Assembly (NCBI GenBank): GCA_016584305.1
Contig: JACEEZ010026262.1
Location: 88,678-152,677, forward strand
DNA from: Chionoecetes opilio
Lineage: Eukaryota; Arthropoda; Malacostraca; Decapoda; Majidae
Length of the DNA: 64,000 bases
Direction: 5' to 3'
Both the position numbers and the translations under genes were made by a program. This document shows, one piece after another, positions 47,049 through 58,059 of this stretch. The first letter of the stretch is position 1. Every line of letters begins with the position of its first letter. The notes under the pieces were generated by a model. The model had not been told where the DNA came from. It did no database searches and saw only the letters and a list, made by a program, of their open reading frames with translations.

Positions 47049-47632
47049 CCTGCATTACCCCTACTACCGCAAGATGACCAGTAATCCTCCTTCAAGTGAT
47101 GTAGTAGGTATTCACTGTGTTTGTGAATATGTAAGTTGTAGTTTATAAGGAAAAAGTGGATAGACAGAGATAAGTGGCCCGTGACACTAGGCAAGTGATG
47201 ACTTCTGGGATCGGCATTCCTTATAGGGAGCTTAAATGAACCTGCAATGACATGTATAGCTAGACGAACTCATAGAGGAACAGGTAGAAATGTATGGTTA
47301 GTAAAGGTTGTAGTGGTGAGTAGAGTGACGAAGGGTGTATGTTTTGCTTATGTGGGGAAAGAAAGCCATACATTTCTACCGGTTATGAGTATTACCTATG
47401 AGTTCGTCTATCTGTCTAGGAGTACATGTCATTGCAGGTTCATTTAAGCTCCCTATAAGGAATGCCGATCCCAGAAGTCATCACTTGTCTGGTGTCACGG
47501 ACCACTTATCTCTGTCTATCCACTTTTTCCTTATAAACTACAACATATCATATTCACACACACAGTGAATACCTACTACATCACTTGAAGGAGAATTACT
47601 GGTCATCTTGCGGTAGTAGGGGTAATGCAAGT
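47049..47632. mobile_element. long palindromic element, ~255-bp arms
   Basis: TGCATTACCCCTACTACCGC at 47051-47070 is answered by GCGGTAGTAGGGGTAATGCA near 47610-47630. The inner ends pair CATACATTTCTACC with AGAAATGTATGG. The loop is about 65 bp (47300-47365). No coding sequence. Confidence 0.9.
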
Positions 47633-47869
47633 TGGTGTATTAGTAGGTAGTACATATAGTAGCGGCCGCTTCACAGCTGTTTTACTCTGTTGTCTGCGCT
47701 GTTGACGTCACAACATGGCGCCAGTCGTTTTAGAGCGTATAAATTTTCCTGTACTTAAATTGGCCGAATCATCAAAAATACTGTTCACATAGAAAAATCA
47801 ACATCACTGCCCAACTATATGAGGCTTGAAGATTTCAAATCAATCGTTACCTCAAGTAGAGTAAACGGG

Positions 47870-47943
47870 TCCATTGATTGATTGATTTGATGCCCCAAAA
47901 AAAGGTGAATGTGCCAGACATCAGAGGTCATATGGCACTATGG
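47870..47943. repeat. short dispersed repeat, copy 1
   Basis: GATTGATTTGATG and ATGTGCCAGACATCAGAGGT, CATATGGCA match 49376-49440. Confidence 0.8.
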
Positions 47944-48207
47944 CAAAGCATATAAAGGGTCAGGGTTAAAGAAAAATACCGAAACTGTGAGGGAAGGGGA
48001 AAGAACGGAATGTTACAGCACGATGGTTAGATCAGATGCAGGATGTGGATTTGTTGGAGGAAGGAGGTTAAATTTTCCAGGGAGAAGGAGGGGGATTCCG
48101 GGAGAATGTCCGCAAGACAGGGAGGTCGGGAAAGGGAGGACAAATGAGGGAAGGAACTGGAACGGGCAGTAGTAGGATGGGGGCAGGATATTAGGACATG
48201 TTGGACA

Positions 48208-48770
48208 TAACATAAGAAAATAAGGAAGCTACAAGAGGCCGCGAGGCCTACACGTGGTAGTTCCTGTCGCCTAACACTACCTCCATCCACCTTTCATCCT
48301 CATCCATGAACCTATCCAGCTCCTCTTTAAAGCTCCCTAATGACTCTGCACTAACTACATGTCTACTGAGACCATTCCATTCATTCACCACCCTATTTGT
48401 GAACCAGTTTTTCCCTATTTCCTTTCTAATTCTACGCTTTTCCAGCTTGAATCCGTTACTTCTTGTTCTACCCTGGTTAAAAGCCGTAAGAACTTTTCCT
48501 ACCTCTTTTCTTAAATCCCTTTATCCACTTAAAAACTTCTATCAGATCGCCCCTTACTCTGCGTCTCTCGAGTGAGTATAATTTTAATAACTTTAATCTC
48601 CTCATAACTAAAGTTACGCATCCCTTGTATCATTTTGGTCATCCTTCTCTGCACTGTTTCTAACAAGGCTATATCCTTCCTGTAATATAGACTAAAACTG
48701 AACCGCAGTCTAGGCGAGGCCTGACTAGAGCCAGATAAAGCTTTCACTTTCTCACTTTGGACAGTGAAAG
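48208..48770 (-). mobile_element. LINE 3' end: ORF2 C-terminus and tail
   Basis: The minus strand reads YYRKDIALLETVQRRMTKMI then GMRNFSYEE, the conserved C-terminal motif of Jockey/CR1-like ORF2 proteins. In further frames come KEIGKNWFTNRVVNEWNGLS and a terminal GLAASCSFLIFLCY, followed by a TTATGTT tail near 48208. Frameshifts break it. It is the longest of about six copies of this tail here. Confidence 0.88.
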
Positions 48771-48990
48771 GTTGACAGGGTGTGCAGAGGGTTGGGGAGG
48801 AGCGTGACTGTGCCCGAGGGATGACAGCGAGTCGCCCTCATCAGAATGGCCTAACTCCCTCCATTCCCCGCATCCAGGCACCCATCTAACAGTTAGCTTG
48901 AGACATGCAATGTTTCTAGGTGTAACTGCCATGCTTAGCTTAATAAGATCTACAAAAATTATTATTATCTATTAACTCCTTGAATCTTAG

Positions 48991-49199
48991 TTAACCCCTT
49001 GAGGCCCAGAACGTAATTTCCATTGAAATTTGTATACCATTAGACTATTTTTCGTGACTATAATCAACATTTCATAGATATGACCTGTTTAGTATCCTAG
49101 TCCACGAACTAATGTGGTATATTCAGTGACTTCGTAATTTTATGGCTCGACAAGAATTTTTTTTATGGCAACGGAGAGATCTGGGCGTGAAGGGTTTAA
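48991..49199 (-). mobile_element. piggyBac-type MITE, TTAACCCC family, copy 2
   Basis: Reverse orientation to copy 1: starts TTAACCCCTTGAGGCCCAGA and ends GATCTGGGCGTGAAGGGTTTAA. Confidence 0.9.
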
Positions 49200-50262
49200 A
49201 AGGCCGCAAAATTAATGTGATTTCAGAGACGAAGACAAGATTAGCCCTTGGAAATAGTGAAATTGAGGTCGCAAGGTGAGTCAAAGTCCCGCTGTGGGCA
49301 ACTCTCGGTTTTCGGTAATTAAGGCGGTGGCTGATATTGACGCCAGGCTTCAGGTCTCAAGTTTAATTCCCGCCATGATTGATTTAATGACAAAAGGGGG
49401 GAAATGTGCCAGACATCAGAGGTCATATGGCATAATTCCCACCATAACTTTCTTCCATCAACTGGCTGAAGACAACCCAGATGCCGCCCATCAAACCCAC
49501 CTTCGCTGGCGAGTGCAATGGGTCAAAGGGATGACACGAGTCTCCAATCAGGTGGGAACGCTAGACGGCCTCACTGCCCTCAGATAATAACTATCAGGAC
49601 CAAACATCTGAGCCCTTGAAAAAAAAACACACATGGACTATACCAAACTACAAATGTAAAAAACAAAAAAACAAAAACAAAAAAAAAAAAATTAAAACTA
49701 AAAAACAAAAAACAAAAAAAAAAAAAAAACCTAATTTATACAATAATTTACTATAAACTTCAATTAGCAGTCATAAGATAATTCAATTGTTGTTGAACAC
49801 TATATATACTTTTGAAATTTTCGGGATAACAGTCAAGTTTTCGCATCTAGAACAGGAAAACTGCATTTTAGTAAGTTTTCCCCAAACTTACTAAAATTTA
49901 AGTTTGATAAGAAAATAAGTTTCCTTAAAATTTACAAATTAAAGTTCCCATTATATCAAATGCATACATCCTCGGCGAGGTGAATGTAGCTGCCACAGCA
50001 TCCCAGATCCCCCGGGACCCTGAGGCCCAGTACATTGGTTGCAGTGCAGAAGGTGTGGTCACATTGTACATTCTTGTCCATCTGCACGGTACTCTTATGC
50101 CCTTGACCTGTTACTTGTTGATGCATTCACCCCTAGGGGGCATGTATGGGGATTGTATGCCTCTTACTTTTTCCCTTTTCTTGTTCAACCAAGTCACACA
50201 TTCAACCCTCGTTCCCGACCCCAAGGACATGGTATAAAATTCAGAAATAAGTCCTATTCATT
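49200..50262. other. 3' flank of RpS19, no second gene identified
   Basis: The open frame at 49441-49587 (FFHQLAEDNPDAAHQTHLRW) has somewhat protein-like composition but no known motif. 49640-49730 is A-rich. No clear AATAAA for RpS19 was found in the first 500 bp downstream. Confidence 0.4.
49376..49440. repeat. short dispersed repeat, copy 2
   Basis: Partner of 47870-47943, same orientation; the two copies bracket the LINE tail and a MITE. Confidence 0.8.
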
Positions 50263-50325
50263 TTACTGAGGAGCAGGCGCTGCAGCGTCAGGAGCAGGAG
50301 CAGCAGCTGGAGCAGCAGCAGCAGC

Positions 50326-50363
<38 letters not shown>

Positions 50364-50591
50364 CAGGAGGAGCAGCAGTGGTGAGTATAGCCGTGGTGGT
50401 CTTAGCCTTGGCGGCCTTCATCTGTGCAGCGATGCGGTCAAGGTCGCGGTGGCCCTGGGAGGTCAGTCTGCGGCCACCGTTGGGAGCCTTCTCTACCAGC
50501 TTCAGGAGCTCCAGGGTCTGCAGGGCCTTGCGGGCAACAGCGCCGGAGCTCTTGCAGAAGTGTGAAGGGGCAGTGCCTCGGCTCTGGCGGG
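50263..50591 (-). CDS. RpS19: RpS19 coding exon 4 with Ala/Pro-rich C-terminal tail
   Basis: The acceptor CCCCCAG at 50598-50592 opens the exon, which reads [18 protein letters not shown], then [19 protein letters not shown] and [11 protein letters not shown], with no break to a TAA at 50265-50263. After the core and a short [14 protein letters not shown] linker, about 35 residues are nearly all Ala and Pro, encoded by a GCT-rich triplet run (AGC on the plus strand, about 50280-50380). Confidence 0.92.
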
Positions 50592-53500
50592 CTGGGGGAA
50601 CAACAAGGTCACATACAATACACCACTAGAGGCCTTTTATTAACGAGGCAAAAATTCCATTCTATCTTAAGGTCTCATGCTTAAAATTATGCCTATGTTT
50701 ACCTGATAATATGATTAACTATGATAAAATACAGCTGAAATTTAGAAGAACCATAGTATTCCCTTCTCCTGGCATCAAATATCAGTCAGTAAGCAGTAAG
50801 CAGCAAGGAGTCAGGATTTTTCACCTCGTTAAAAACCCCCAGTAAGTTATGCATGACTGTTACTAACAACCCTGCCTGATGTAAGAATAATGCCAACCAG
50901 TTACTAACTCCTTGCTTGTTCATACAGGAATATGTCAGTAAACAACCTAAGATGAGGTTGAAATAAAACAGAATAAAGATGGCAATTAACAGACCACGTG
51001 AAATAATTCAGCATTGTATGGACACAGCCTAAGGACAGAGCCAGTACATCGCACAACAGGGAGGGCATCAATAAGCAAGGTCACAACAGGTCAACACAAA
51101 AGAGACAATGAATTAGGATGTTAGTATAAGGATTGAAAACTAATGAAAATGTCTTAGCATCCCAGGTGAAATAAACAAGGGAAGAGTTGACAAGTTTGTT
51201 AACGAATGAGACTGAGAAGTTGAGGACCCATGAAGCGATACTAAGCAACAAAGGTCACAAGAAGAAGATTAGAGGAACATCTAATGGGTAGACTCCGTTT
51301 AGAATTAAATTTTATGTGAAATGCAGTTATGTTACCTTGTAATATTATTTGGTTGATCGTTAAACTGCGAATGGAGATGTAAATATTTTTTTAAGTTTCT
51401 TCAAATTTAGTGGAGTGACTAATAATGCCTAAGATATGAATGGAAGAAATGGCTTAATTTCTAAGATCTGAAAAGGTGGAGGTTTAGAAAATGCTACACT
51501 GAAATATGAATTTTGTAGGGCACAGAACACACAGACACTTCACAAAACATGAGACATGGAAATGACCCAGTTTTCAGGACAATTCAACCAATAGAAGCAT
51601 CGATCAACTGCCTGTATTTCATTTCTAATTAAATATTTACACTTCTGACTCACTGTTCATGGGATTCATACCTTTACTTTGCATGTTAGGTCAAAGGGCA
51701 GACTGGAGATTTTGGCAGCATTAATGGTAATTCTTTTTTTACTCAGAATGATGCAATAAGGCTGGCAATACATGAAGCACCATGAGTGCAAGCAACAAAA
51801 GTCCATATATAGAAATTTTTAGAAAGCTAAAACTTTTCAACAGATGAAGATAATCATTACATTCAAATAGCTGCTTGAGACCTGCTCATGTATGCATAGG
51901 TATTCATCGCCAAAAAATTGTTGACTATACAAATATGAAGGGTACTGTTTGTAGTTCTGTTGACAGGCAGCTTTACATTACTTAAAAACGGAATTGAACT
52001 CGCATCCCCCATCTCTATCCCACGGTGCTATTCAATGTTGACCCAAATTCTCATCTCATGATACGCCAACACAGTCCCACGGGTGTACACTCACATATAC
52101 GTACGCTTGTGGCCTCAGACACTTTGGATCATTATTTTTTACATTTGAGCCTATAGCGCCTGTAGGTAGTGACCTCCAGGGGTGGGATGGTAGGCCCTGG
52201 AGGTTCACTTGAGGGCTGTGATGGTTGGCCCTCGCCCGTGGTGGCGCAGGCAGGATTGTTACAGTGGCGCCTGTGATTAGAGGCTCATGCCGCCCCACCC
52301 CCGTGTCCTCCGATGCACTCGCAATCGAAGGAGTTAATAGCAAGCATGTGGGTGTTCTTAGGCCACTCAATAGTTGCAGAAAGATTATAAGTGTATTTTC
52401 GCCTTCATCGGGGATCAAACTCGGGTCAGCGACCAACTACTCGGAGGTGATGACCACTCTGCCATCGCCACCCCTATAGGCAGGAATGCTCCGTACATCA
52501 CCTTCCCTTTTCCTTTGAACTGCTAAATTAACAATCTAGCTTATTAATTCCTCACTTCTCTATTTCACCTGTGACACTTTTGTTTATTGGTAGTTTCCAG
52601 TCTTGATACTAACACCTGCCTGCACTGGTGTCACCTTCTCTAAGCACTGTGTTAGTGTGTTAGTTCACATTTGCGAAGCTTATGATTCTTTCCATTTGCT
52701 ACCTGCCTCCACACAGCCTCATCACAGTACTACAGTGACCCGACTTCCTCCTCTAGTCCTGGCCTAGGATAAGTTGAGATATGGTGTGTGTGTAAAATTA
52801 TGCTTTTCCAGTTTAAATCCGTTACTTCTTGTTCTACCCTGCTTACTAGCCGTCAGGACTTTTGCTACATCTCCTTTATTGTATCCCTTGAACCACTTTA
52901 AAAACTTATATCAGATCACCAAAGATAGCTTTTTAGGTTTAGGTTAAGTTATATTTTAGTTATGTTAATATAAACTACTGTGCATGTCTCTTTAGTGGCA
53001 CATACAAAGCTGTAGGATGCTAAAATTTGTAATACATGGCACCTGGCGACATTGGTGCAGTGGCGACTATAGTGGTGTTGAGGGCAGAGCTAGGGTGTGG
53101 TAGTGTGCGTGGGCAGGTATGGTGGGGCGATGCAGCACCCCACCGGCTGCTGACCCACTGTTGCTCTGCCAGGAGTAAATTATCACTCTGCACAGCATCA
53201 TGCAGAGTGGACTCAACATCTTGGCATCAAACTCACTATAATGATGTCTTCACTTCTATGATTTCCCTCTCAACTCCATGAATGATGAAGACTTTAGAAT
53301 GATAAAAATAAATAAATTGCAAACAGCAAATGTAAAGCTTTAAATAATACCCCACTACTTTGAGAACTGAGAAAACACACATTAAGAGCGTAGGAGTTGT
53401 AGTGCAGTAACATGACCCGTCCCTAGTAATGATGTACCATGTTGAAGAGGCAGTTGTTAGCAGACATTTGAAGAGGTCATTCATTACTCAACTAACTCTA

Positions 53501-55025
53501 CCTCAGGACAAACTCTGGACTATACTCGTCTTTTTTAACGAGGCAAAAAATCCTAACCCCTTGCTGTTTATAAATCAATCAATCATTGGGGGCATACACG
53601 CCGGGGGGGCGCGTCGCCTCGCCCACCCTACGACACCACCATGCGCGAGTCCTCATGCAGGCTCCTTATAGGAGATGACCTCAACCAATCAGCGAGAAGG
53701 AAGCTTGGAGCTCGTCTGACTGCAACTTTGCCTGACTAAGAAAACTGACAATAGTAAGCAATCATCTAGCACAACAATAGACGCAACAACTGTACAATAC
53801 TGACAGTCTTTCGGATGACGGGCCACACCACACGGCAGGGAGAGGCAGGGCAGCACCCATGGCACAGTTTCTTATACATCTGTACATGCCCTAGATAAAT
53901 AATTTCCAGGCCCACAAGCCCCTTCCTTACCTCCAAAAATCTTCTGCACGCTTCCTACGCCCACCGGGGACGCATGTAGATGTGCCTGGCCACGGCAGAC
54001 ACCCGGGTGTAGTACCAGTCGATCGTCGTAGGGCGCAAGCTCCTTGAACTTGGCCGTCTGAAACACACAGCTGCCATCAGAAGCAATTCATGTATAAATG
54101 TCAATTCATGCCAAAATTGTAATGCGTCCAGGCAAGATATAAAATAACATGGTTAGACACACTCCCTTTGCCTTGTGCATTCTAACTTATCCGAGAAGCT
54201 CTCACACTAATGACCACAGCCACCAGTTCCCCTTAGGAAGCCCCCAGTGTGATATGAAGGTACAACTACTAACTATAGACTCCTAGACTAATGACATGGT
54301 TGCAACTGAATAAGGAGAATTGCTATTTGCCTAGACTAATAAGATCTTGCATAACTGATATAAGGTAGAATTGCTATCTGGCCCTAGACTAATGACATAC
54401 TAATGACATGGGATTCTTGTCATAACTGATATAAGGTAGAACTGCTAACTATAGACTCCTAGACTAATGACATGGGATTCTGGTCATAACTGATATAAGG
54501 TAGAATTGCTATCTGGTCCTAGACTAATGACATACTAATGACATGGGATTCTTGTCATAACTGATACAAGGTAGAACTGCTACTATAGACTCCTAGACTA
54601 ATGACATGGGATTCTTGCCATAACTGATATAAGGTAGAATTGCTATCTGGTCCTAGACTAATGACATGGGATTCTTGCCATAACTGATGATTTCCCCGGC
54701 ACAGATTAATTTGTTCCCTCGGCAGTGCAATCTTATGGACAATAAAACAACACAGCAAGATTAGGGACAGCTTACCTTGACAAGATCTGCCCAGTCTGGG
54801 ACCTTGACCTTGCCTGACCTGCAACAAAGAATTGATTTAGCACCTTGACAATGATTTTTAACAAATATATGAACATAAAACAACAATATTACTTCGAGAA
54901 AAAAAACATTTATTGTCCCACAAGCAGCCCTTTTGTCTTCCCATCAATACATACTTCTTGAGGAATTCGCCAAAGGCCTCAGTAAAGTGCTGTTGGTTCA
55001 CGTCCTTCACACTGACACTCGGCAT
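50263..55025 (-). CDS. RpS19: 40S ribosomal protein S19, four coding exons
   Basis: Structural protein of the small ribosomal subunit (eS19 family), needed for 18S rRNA maturation and 40S assembly. Spliced in transcript order: exon 55025-54955, exon 54818-54776, exon 54057-53931, exon 50591-50263. All introns are GT-AG and phases agree across junctions. The N-terminus reads [18 protein letters not shown], then [61 protein letters not shown] and [20 protein letters not shown]; each block matches the family from memory. The predicted length is about 189 aa against the usual 145-156, because of an Ala/Pro-rich tail after the conserved core. Exon 3 has one extra and one missing base about 60 nt apart, so that stretch is out of frame. 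An AG acceptor directly before the ATG context (ACC ATG) implies an upstream non-coding exon. Introns hold SINE, LINE and minisatellite DNA. Identity is near certain; the indels may be assembly errors. Confidence 0.95.
50640..52050. other. RpS19 intron 3, unique-looking part
   Basis: No repeat boundaries or coding motif seen between the exon-4 acceptor and the SINE. Confidence 0.6.
52195..52475 (-). mobile_element. tRNA-derived SINE, second family, in RpS19 intron 3
   Basis: On the minus strand the unit begins GGGGTGGCGATGGCAGAGTGG near 52473, an A-box-like start. About 40 nt later comes GAGTTTGATCCCC, a B-box-like match, and then an unrelated body. This is the layout of a pol III SINE. It is different in sequence from the SINE at 12592-12877. 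Confidence 0.6.
52795..52925 (-). mobile_element. LINE ORF2 C-terminal fragment in RpS19 intron 3
   Basis: Matches the segment around 48433-48550 of the longer LINE tail at 48208-48770 (shared words such as CCGTTACTTCTTGTTCTACC). It is a truncated, antisense piece of the same family. Confidence 0.7.
52970..53370. repeat. segmental duplicate, copy in RpS19 intron 3
   Basis: Nearly identical to 56650-57090: same GGGTGTGGTAGTGTGCGTGG, CAGCACCCCACCGGCTGCTG, CTGCACAGCATCATGCAGAG and so on through CTACTTTGAGAACT. The first 110 bp belong to the GTCGCCAGGCAC MITE family. Confidence 0.9.
53931..54057 (-). CDS. RpS19: RpS19 coding exon 3, with two compensating indels
   Basis: Starts [12 protein letters not shown] and ends [13 protein letters not shown] in the same net frame. 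Between these, an extra base near 54020 and a missing base near 53965 put about 60 nt in the +1 frame. The expected residues ([17 protein letters not shown]) are readable in that other frame. The donor GTAAGG is at 53930-53925. Either consensus error or a damaged allele. Confidence 0.88.
54245..54690. repeat. ~60-bp minisatellite in RpS19 intron 2
   Basis: Repeated words CTAGACTAATGACATGGGAT, CATAACTGATATAAGGTAGA and TTGCTATCTGG recur at about 60-70 bp, in roughly six variant units. Units differ by short internal additions, for example a second CATACTAATGA. Confidence 0.85.
54776..54818 (-). CDS. RpS19: RpS19 coding exon 2 (43 bp micro-exon)
   Basis: Preceded by a TTTGTTGCAG acceptor and followed by a GTAAG donor. 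It encodes [14 protein letters not shown] when joined to exon 1, and ends in phase 0. Exons 1 and 2 together give exactly 38 codons. Confidence 0.93.
54955..55025 (-). CDS. RpS19: RpS19 coding exon 1
   Basis: Holds the start codon at 55025-55023 and residues 1-23 plus two bases of codon 24. The donor GTATGT lies at 54954-54949. Using it gives FLKK|SGK across the junction, as in the family. Bases CAG at 55031-55029, just 5' of ACCATG, fit a splice acceptor for a 5'-UTR intron, which is common in ribosomal protein genes. Confidence 0.93.
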
Positions 55026-55220
55026 GGTCTGCAACACAACCACCCATTAGCTAAGCATGCTCTCAAAGGTTATAACATAATACATAATCATGTCCCTTCC
55101 AAAACTTATTCAATCTTTGGAAGTGATCATTTCCATAGAAAAAACATAGAAAAACAAAATCACATTGTAACCAAATAAAATAAAATAGTCAAAAGAAAGG
55201 AACTTTTGGTAGCCAAGACT

Positions 55221-55434
55221 GTCACCCTTCACGCCCAGATCTTTCCTGGCTATAGTAAAATCGTCTGTTGTTAGCCATAAAATTACGAAAACTAAGTGAA
55301 TATACCACATTAATTAGTGGACAAGGATACTAAACAGGTCAAAATATCTATAAAATATTACTTATATTCACTAAAAATCGTCAAATGGTACCCAAATTAC
55401 AATGAAAATTACGTTCTGGGCCTCAAGGGGTTAA
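55221..55434 (+). mobile_element. piggyBac-type MITE, TTAACCCC family, copy 3
   Basis: Left end degraded (GTCACCCTTCACGCCCAGAT), right end intact TCAAGGGGTTAA. Lies about 200 bp upstream of the RpS19 start codon, probably in the 5' intron or promoter region. Confidence 0.85.
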
Positions 55435-55861
55435 GATTCTACAGAGTGGAATGGCCATACAGCCAGAGCTCTCCCTCCCTCTCTCACAGACACAAACACG
55501 CTGCCCATGTGGTATAGCAGGTTAAGGCTGTGTGTATGTCACCTGATGTGCACAGGTAGAAACTCAGGCAATTACTCAGCAAGAGGATAGGGGGGGGGGG
55601 GGGAGGGGGGTCACAGCTTTACTTATTGGTCCCTATGAGCTCACAGCTGTTTTCGGGAGAGTAACAGCTGGAAATTGCATATCCAGCACAAGATCAGGCC
55701 ATGGGTGAATTACACGCATGAGACACATTATATCAATTCCACCATTTTTGTCATTGCACTGATGGATCTAATATAGCAATATAATGATGGGATTGACAAA
55801 AATTCATAAAAATTGGATCAACACTGATATTGGTGTTTAGATAAATTTGGGTAAGATTGTG

Positions 55862-56041
55862 CGGATCACCTGAAGATCCGTCACCCCAGAATGTCCACCT
55901 GAAGATCTGTCACCCCAGGATTTCCCACCTGAAGATCCGTCACCCCAGGATTTCCCACCTGAAGATCCGTCACCCCAGGATTTCCCACCTGAAGATCCGT
56001 CACCCTGCCAAACTCTGGGGTGACGGATCTTCAGGTGATCC
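55862..56041. repeat. 30-bp tandem repeat closed by an inverted terminus
   Basis: Four to five units of CACCTGAAGATCCGTCACCC plus GGATTTCC run from 55866. At 56013-56041 comes the exact inverse, GGGTGACGGATCTTCAGGTG, so the array is bounded by 28-bp inverted ends (GGATCACC ... GGTGATCC). Confidence 0.88.
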
Positions 56042-56649
56042 GATTGTGCATTGCGGGGGAAATGTTTACAGAATCATGTCATACTTGGACTTTTAAGGGT
56101 TGCTAATTAATCACATCACTAAATTAAATAAATAAAGTGTTGTGCCTGGTGCCCAAAATGATAATAAATTACAAAAAATAATAAACAAATAAAATACAAT
56201 AATAATAATAATATACAATATAATAATAAAATAAAAAAATACGATATAATAATAAAAAAAAAAAATACGATATAATAATAAAAATAAAAAATACGCTGAA
56301 GTCGAGAGCCTGGCTACTGTGCCACAAAGGACTCCCACCTCCATCATGATCGTAGTCAACAAATGTGGCACCTTTGTGTGACGTGCTACAAAGGCACCTA
56401 TCAACTACCGTCAATAACACTATAGTCGCCAGGCAAATAGTACAAACTTTAGCATCACTACAGACTTGTATGTGCCACTGAAGACACGTACTATGGGTAA
56501 AACAAGTATTGGTGCCTAGGGGTCCGATGAATACTGTAAACATTCGGTCAAATGCTGATGACATGGGAGGGTTTCAGTTTTCTTCGTTCCGTAGTGTCAG
56601 AATGTTTCACGCATATAGTGCTCCGATACTTGTTTTACCCATAGTACAT

Positions 56650-57090
56650 AATATAAACTACTGTGCATGCCTCTATAATGGCACATACAAAGCTGTAGTG
56701 ATGCTAACTAAAATTTGTAATATATGGCACCTGGCGACATGAGTGCAGTGGCGACTATAGTGTTACTGAGGGGCCGAGGGCAGAGCTAGGGTGTGGTAGT
56801 GTGCGTGGGCAGGTATGGTGGGGCGATGCAGCACCCCACCGGCTGCTGACCCACTGTTGCTCTGCCAGGAGTAAATTATCACTCTGCACAGCATCATGCA
56901 GAGTGGACTCAACATCTTGGCATCAAACTCACTATAATGATGTCTTCACTTCAATGATTTCCCTCTCAACTAAATAAATGATGAAGACTTCAGAATGATT
57001 TTTAAAACGTAGGTATATTAATTTAAAAACCAAAAATTCAAACAGCTAATTAAAAGCTTTAAGCAATACCTCACTACTTTGAGAACTAAG
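56650..57090. repeat. segmental duplicate, copy upstream of RpS19
   Basis: Partner of 52970-53370, same orientation, with a few short indels. At 56396-56640 the DNA also contains the other arm of the MITE and a separate inverted pair (ATGGGTAAAACAAGTAT against ATACTTGTTTTACCCAT). Confidence 0.9.
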
Positions 57091-57196
57091 ATGCAAAATA
57101 CAACACACAAGATGTTTGTGCGACAGCTGCACTATTCTAGACTTGTACAGACACGATAACCTTTCCCCCTTCACTGCAGGATTGTTCTTATTTCTA

Positions 57197-57460
57197 GTCA
57201 ATTGGCCGATTTTCTAAACATATACTTGGGCTAACCTAAAACTAACCATGGCTTTAGACCAGACATTTAAGCTTTTTAACCATTTTTCCAGGGGGTTTAG
57301 TCTCAGATTAGAATTGCTAGACACTCACTAACCTCTCCAACATCCAAGGCTAATGATATTATACCCCGGACAAATGTTTAAAGCACTGAAATGTCTGTCT
57401 AAAGCCATGGTTAGTTCTTAGGTTAGCCCATGTCAATGTTTAAAAAATTGCCAAATGTTA
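57197..57460. mobile_element. inverted-repeat MITE
   Basis: Left arm CTAACCATGGCTTTAGACCA and right arm TAAAGCCATGGTTAGTTC; outer parts TTGGGCTAACC and GGTTAGCCCA also pair. Unpaired middle of about 85 bp. Confidence 0.8.
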
Positions 57461-57488
57461 TAGAGCTTATAGCCAAGTATCTGGTAAG

Positions 57489-57703
57489 TTAACCCCTTGA
57501 GACCCAAAACGTAATTTACATTGTAATTTGGATACCATTAGATGATTTTTAGTGATTATAAGCAATATTTGTATAGATTTGACCTGTTTAGTATCCTTTT
57601 CGACTAACTTATTTGGTATATACAGTTACTTTTCGTAATTATATGGCTCGACAACATACATTTTTTTTATAGCAAAGGTAAGATCTGGGCGTGAAGGGGT
57701 TAA
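57489..57703 (-). mobile_element. piggyBac-type MITE, TTAACCCC family, copy 4
   Basis: TTAACCCCTTGAGACCCAAA to GATCTGGGCGTGAAGGGGTTAA, with TTAA at both ends. Confidence 0.9.
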
Positions 57704-57845
57704 AATTAAAAATATTTGGTTTTAACTTTTAGATGTAGTCATTTGAAAACATGCAGACCTAAGTTTTTGTTTCATGAGATCAAACATTTGACTTAGTTTT
57801 CTATCCACCACAGCACAGCAGCATTTCTAAACACTTAACTATCAG

Positions 57846-58059
57846 TGAACCCCTTCACGCCCAGATCTTACCTATGCTATATAAACTTTTGTGTTGTCGA
57901 GACCTAAAATTACGAAAAGTAACTTAATATACCAAATTAGTTAAGTCGACATGGATACTAAACAGGTCATATCTGAAAAAAATTGCTTATAGTCACTAAA
58001 AATTGTCTAATGGTGCCCAAATTACAATGGAAATAACGTTCTGGGCCTCAAGGAGTTAA
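57846..58059 (+). mobile_element. piggyBac-type MITE, TTAACCCC family, copy 5
   Basis: Left end TGAACCCCTTCACGCCCAGA (TTAA mutated), right end GGCCTCAAGGAGTTAA. In inverted orientation to copy 4, 143 bp away. Confidence 0.88.

Noticed and set aside
49276..49587. 103-codon plus ORF ending FFHQLAEDNPDAAHQTHLRW and onward
   Set aside because: Composition is protein-like but it starts within a dispersed repeat and has no known motif; left as unassigned.
53572..53720. Additional exon in RpS19 intron 3 (GC-rich block)
   Set aside because: No matching S19 residues, and the exon 3 to exon 4 junction is already in phase without it.
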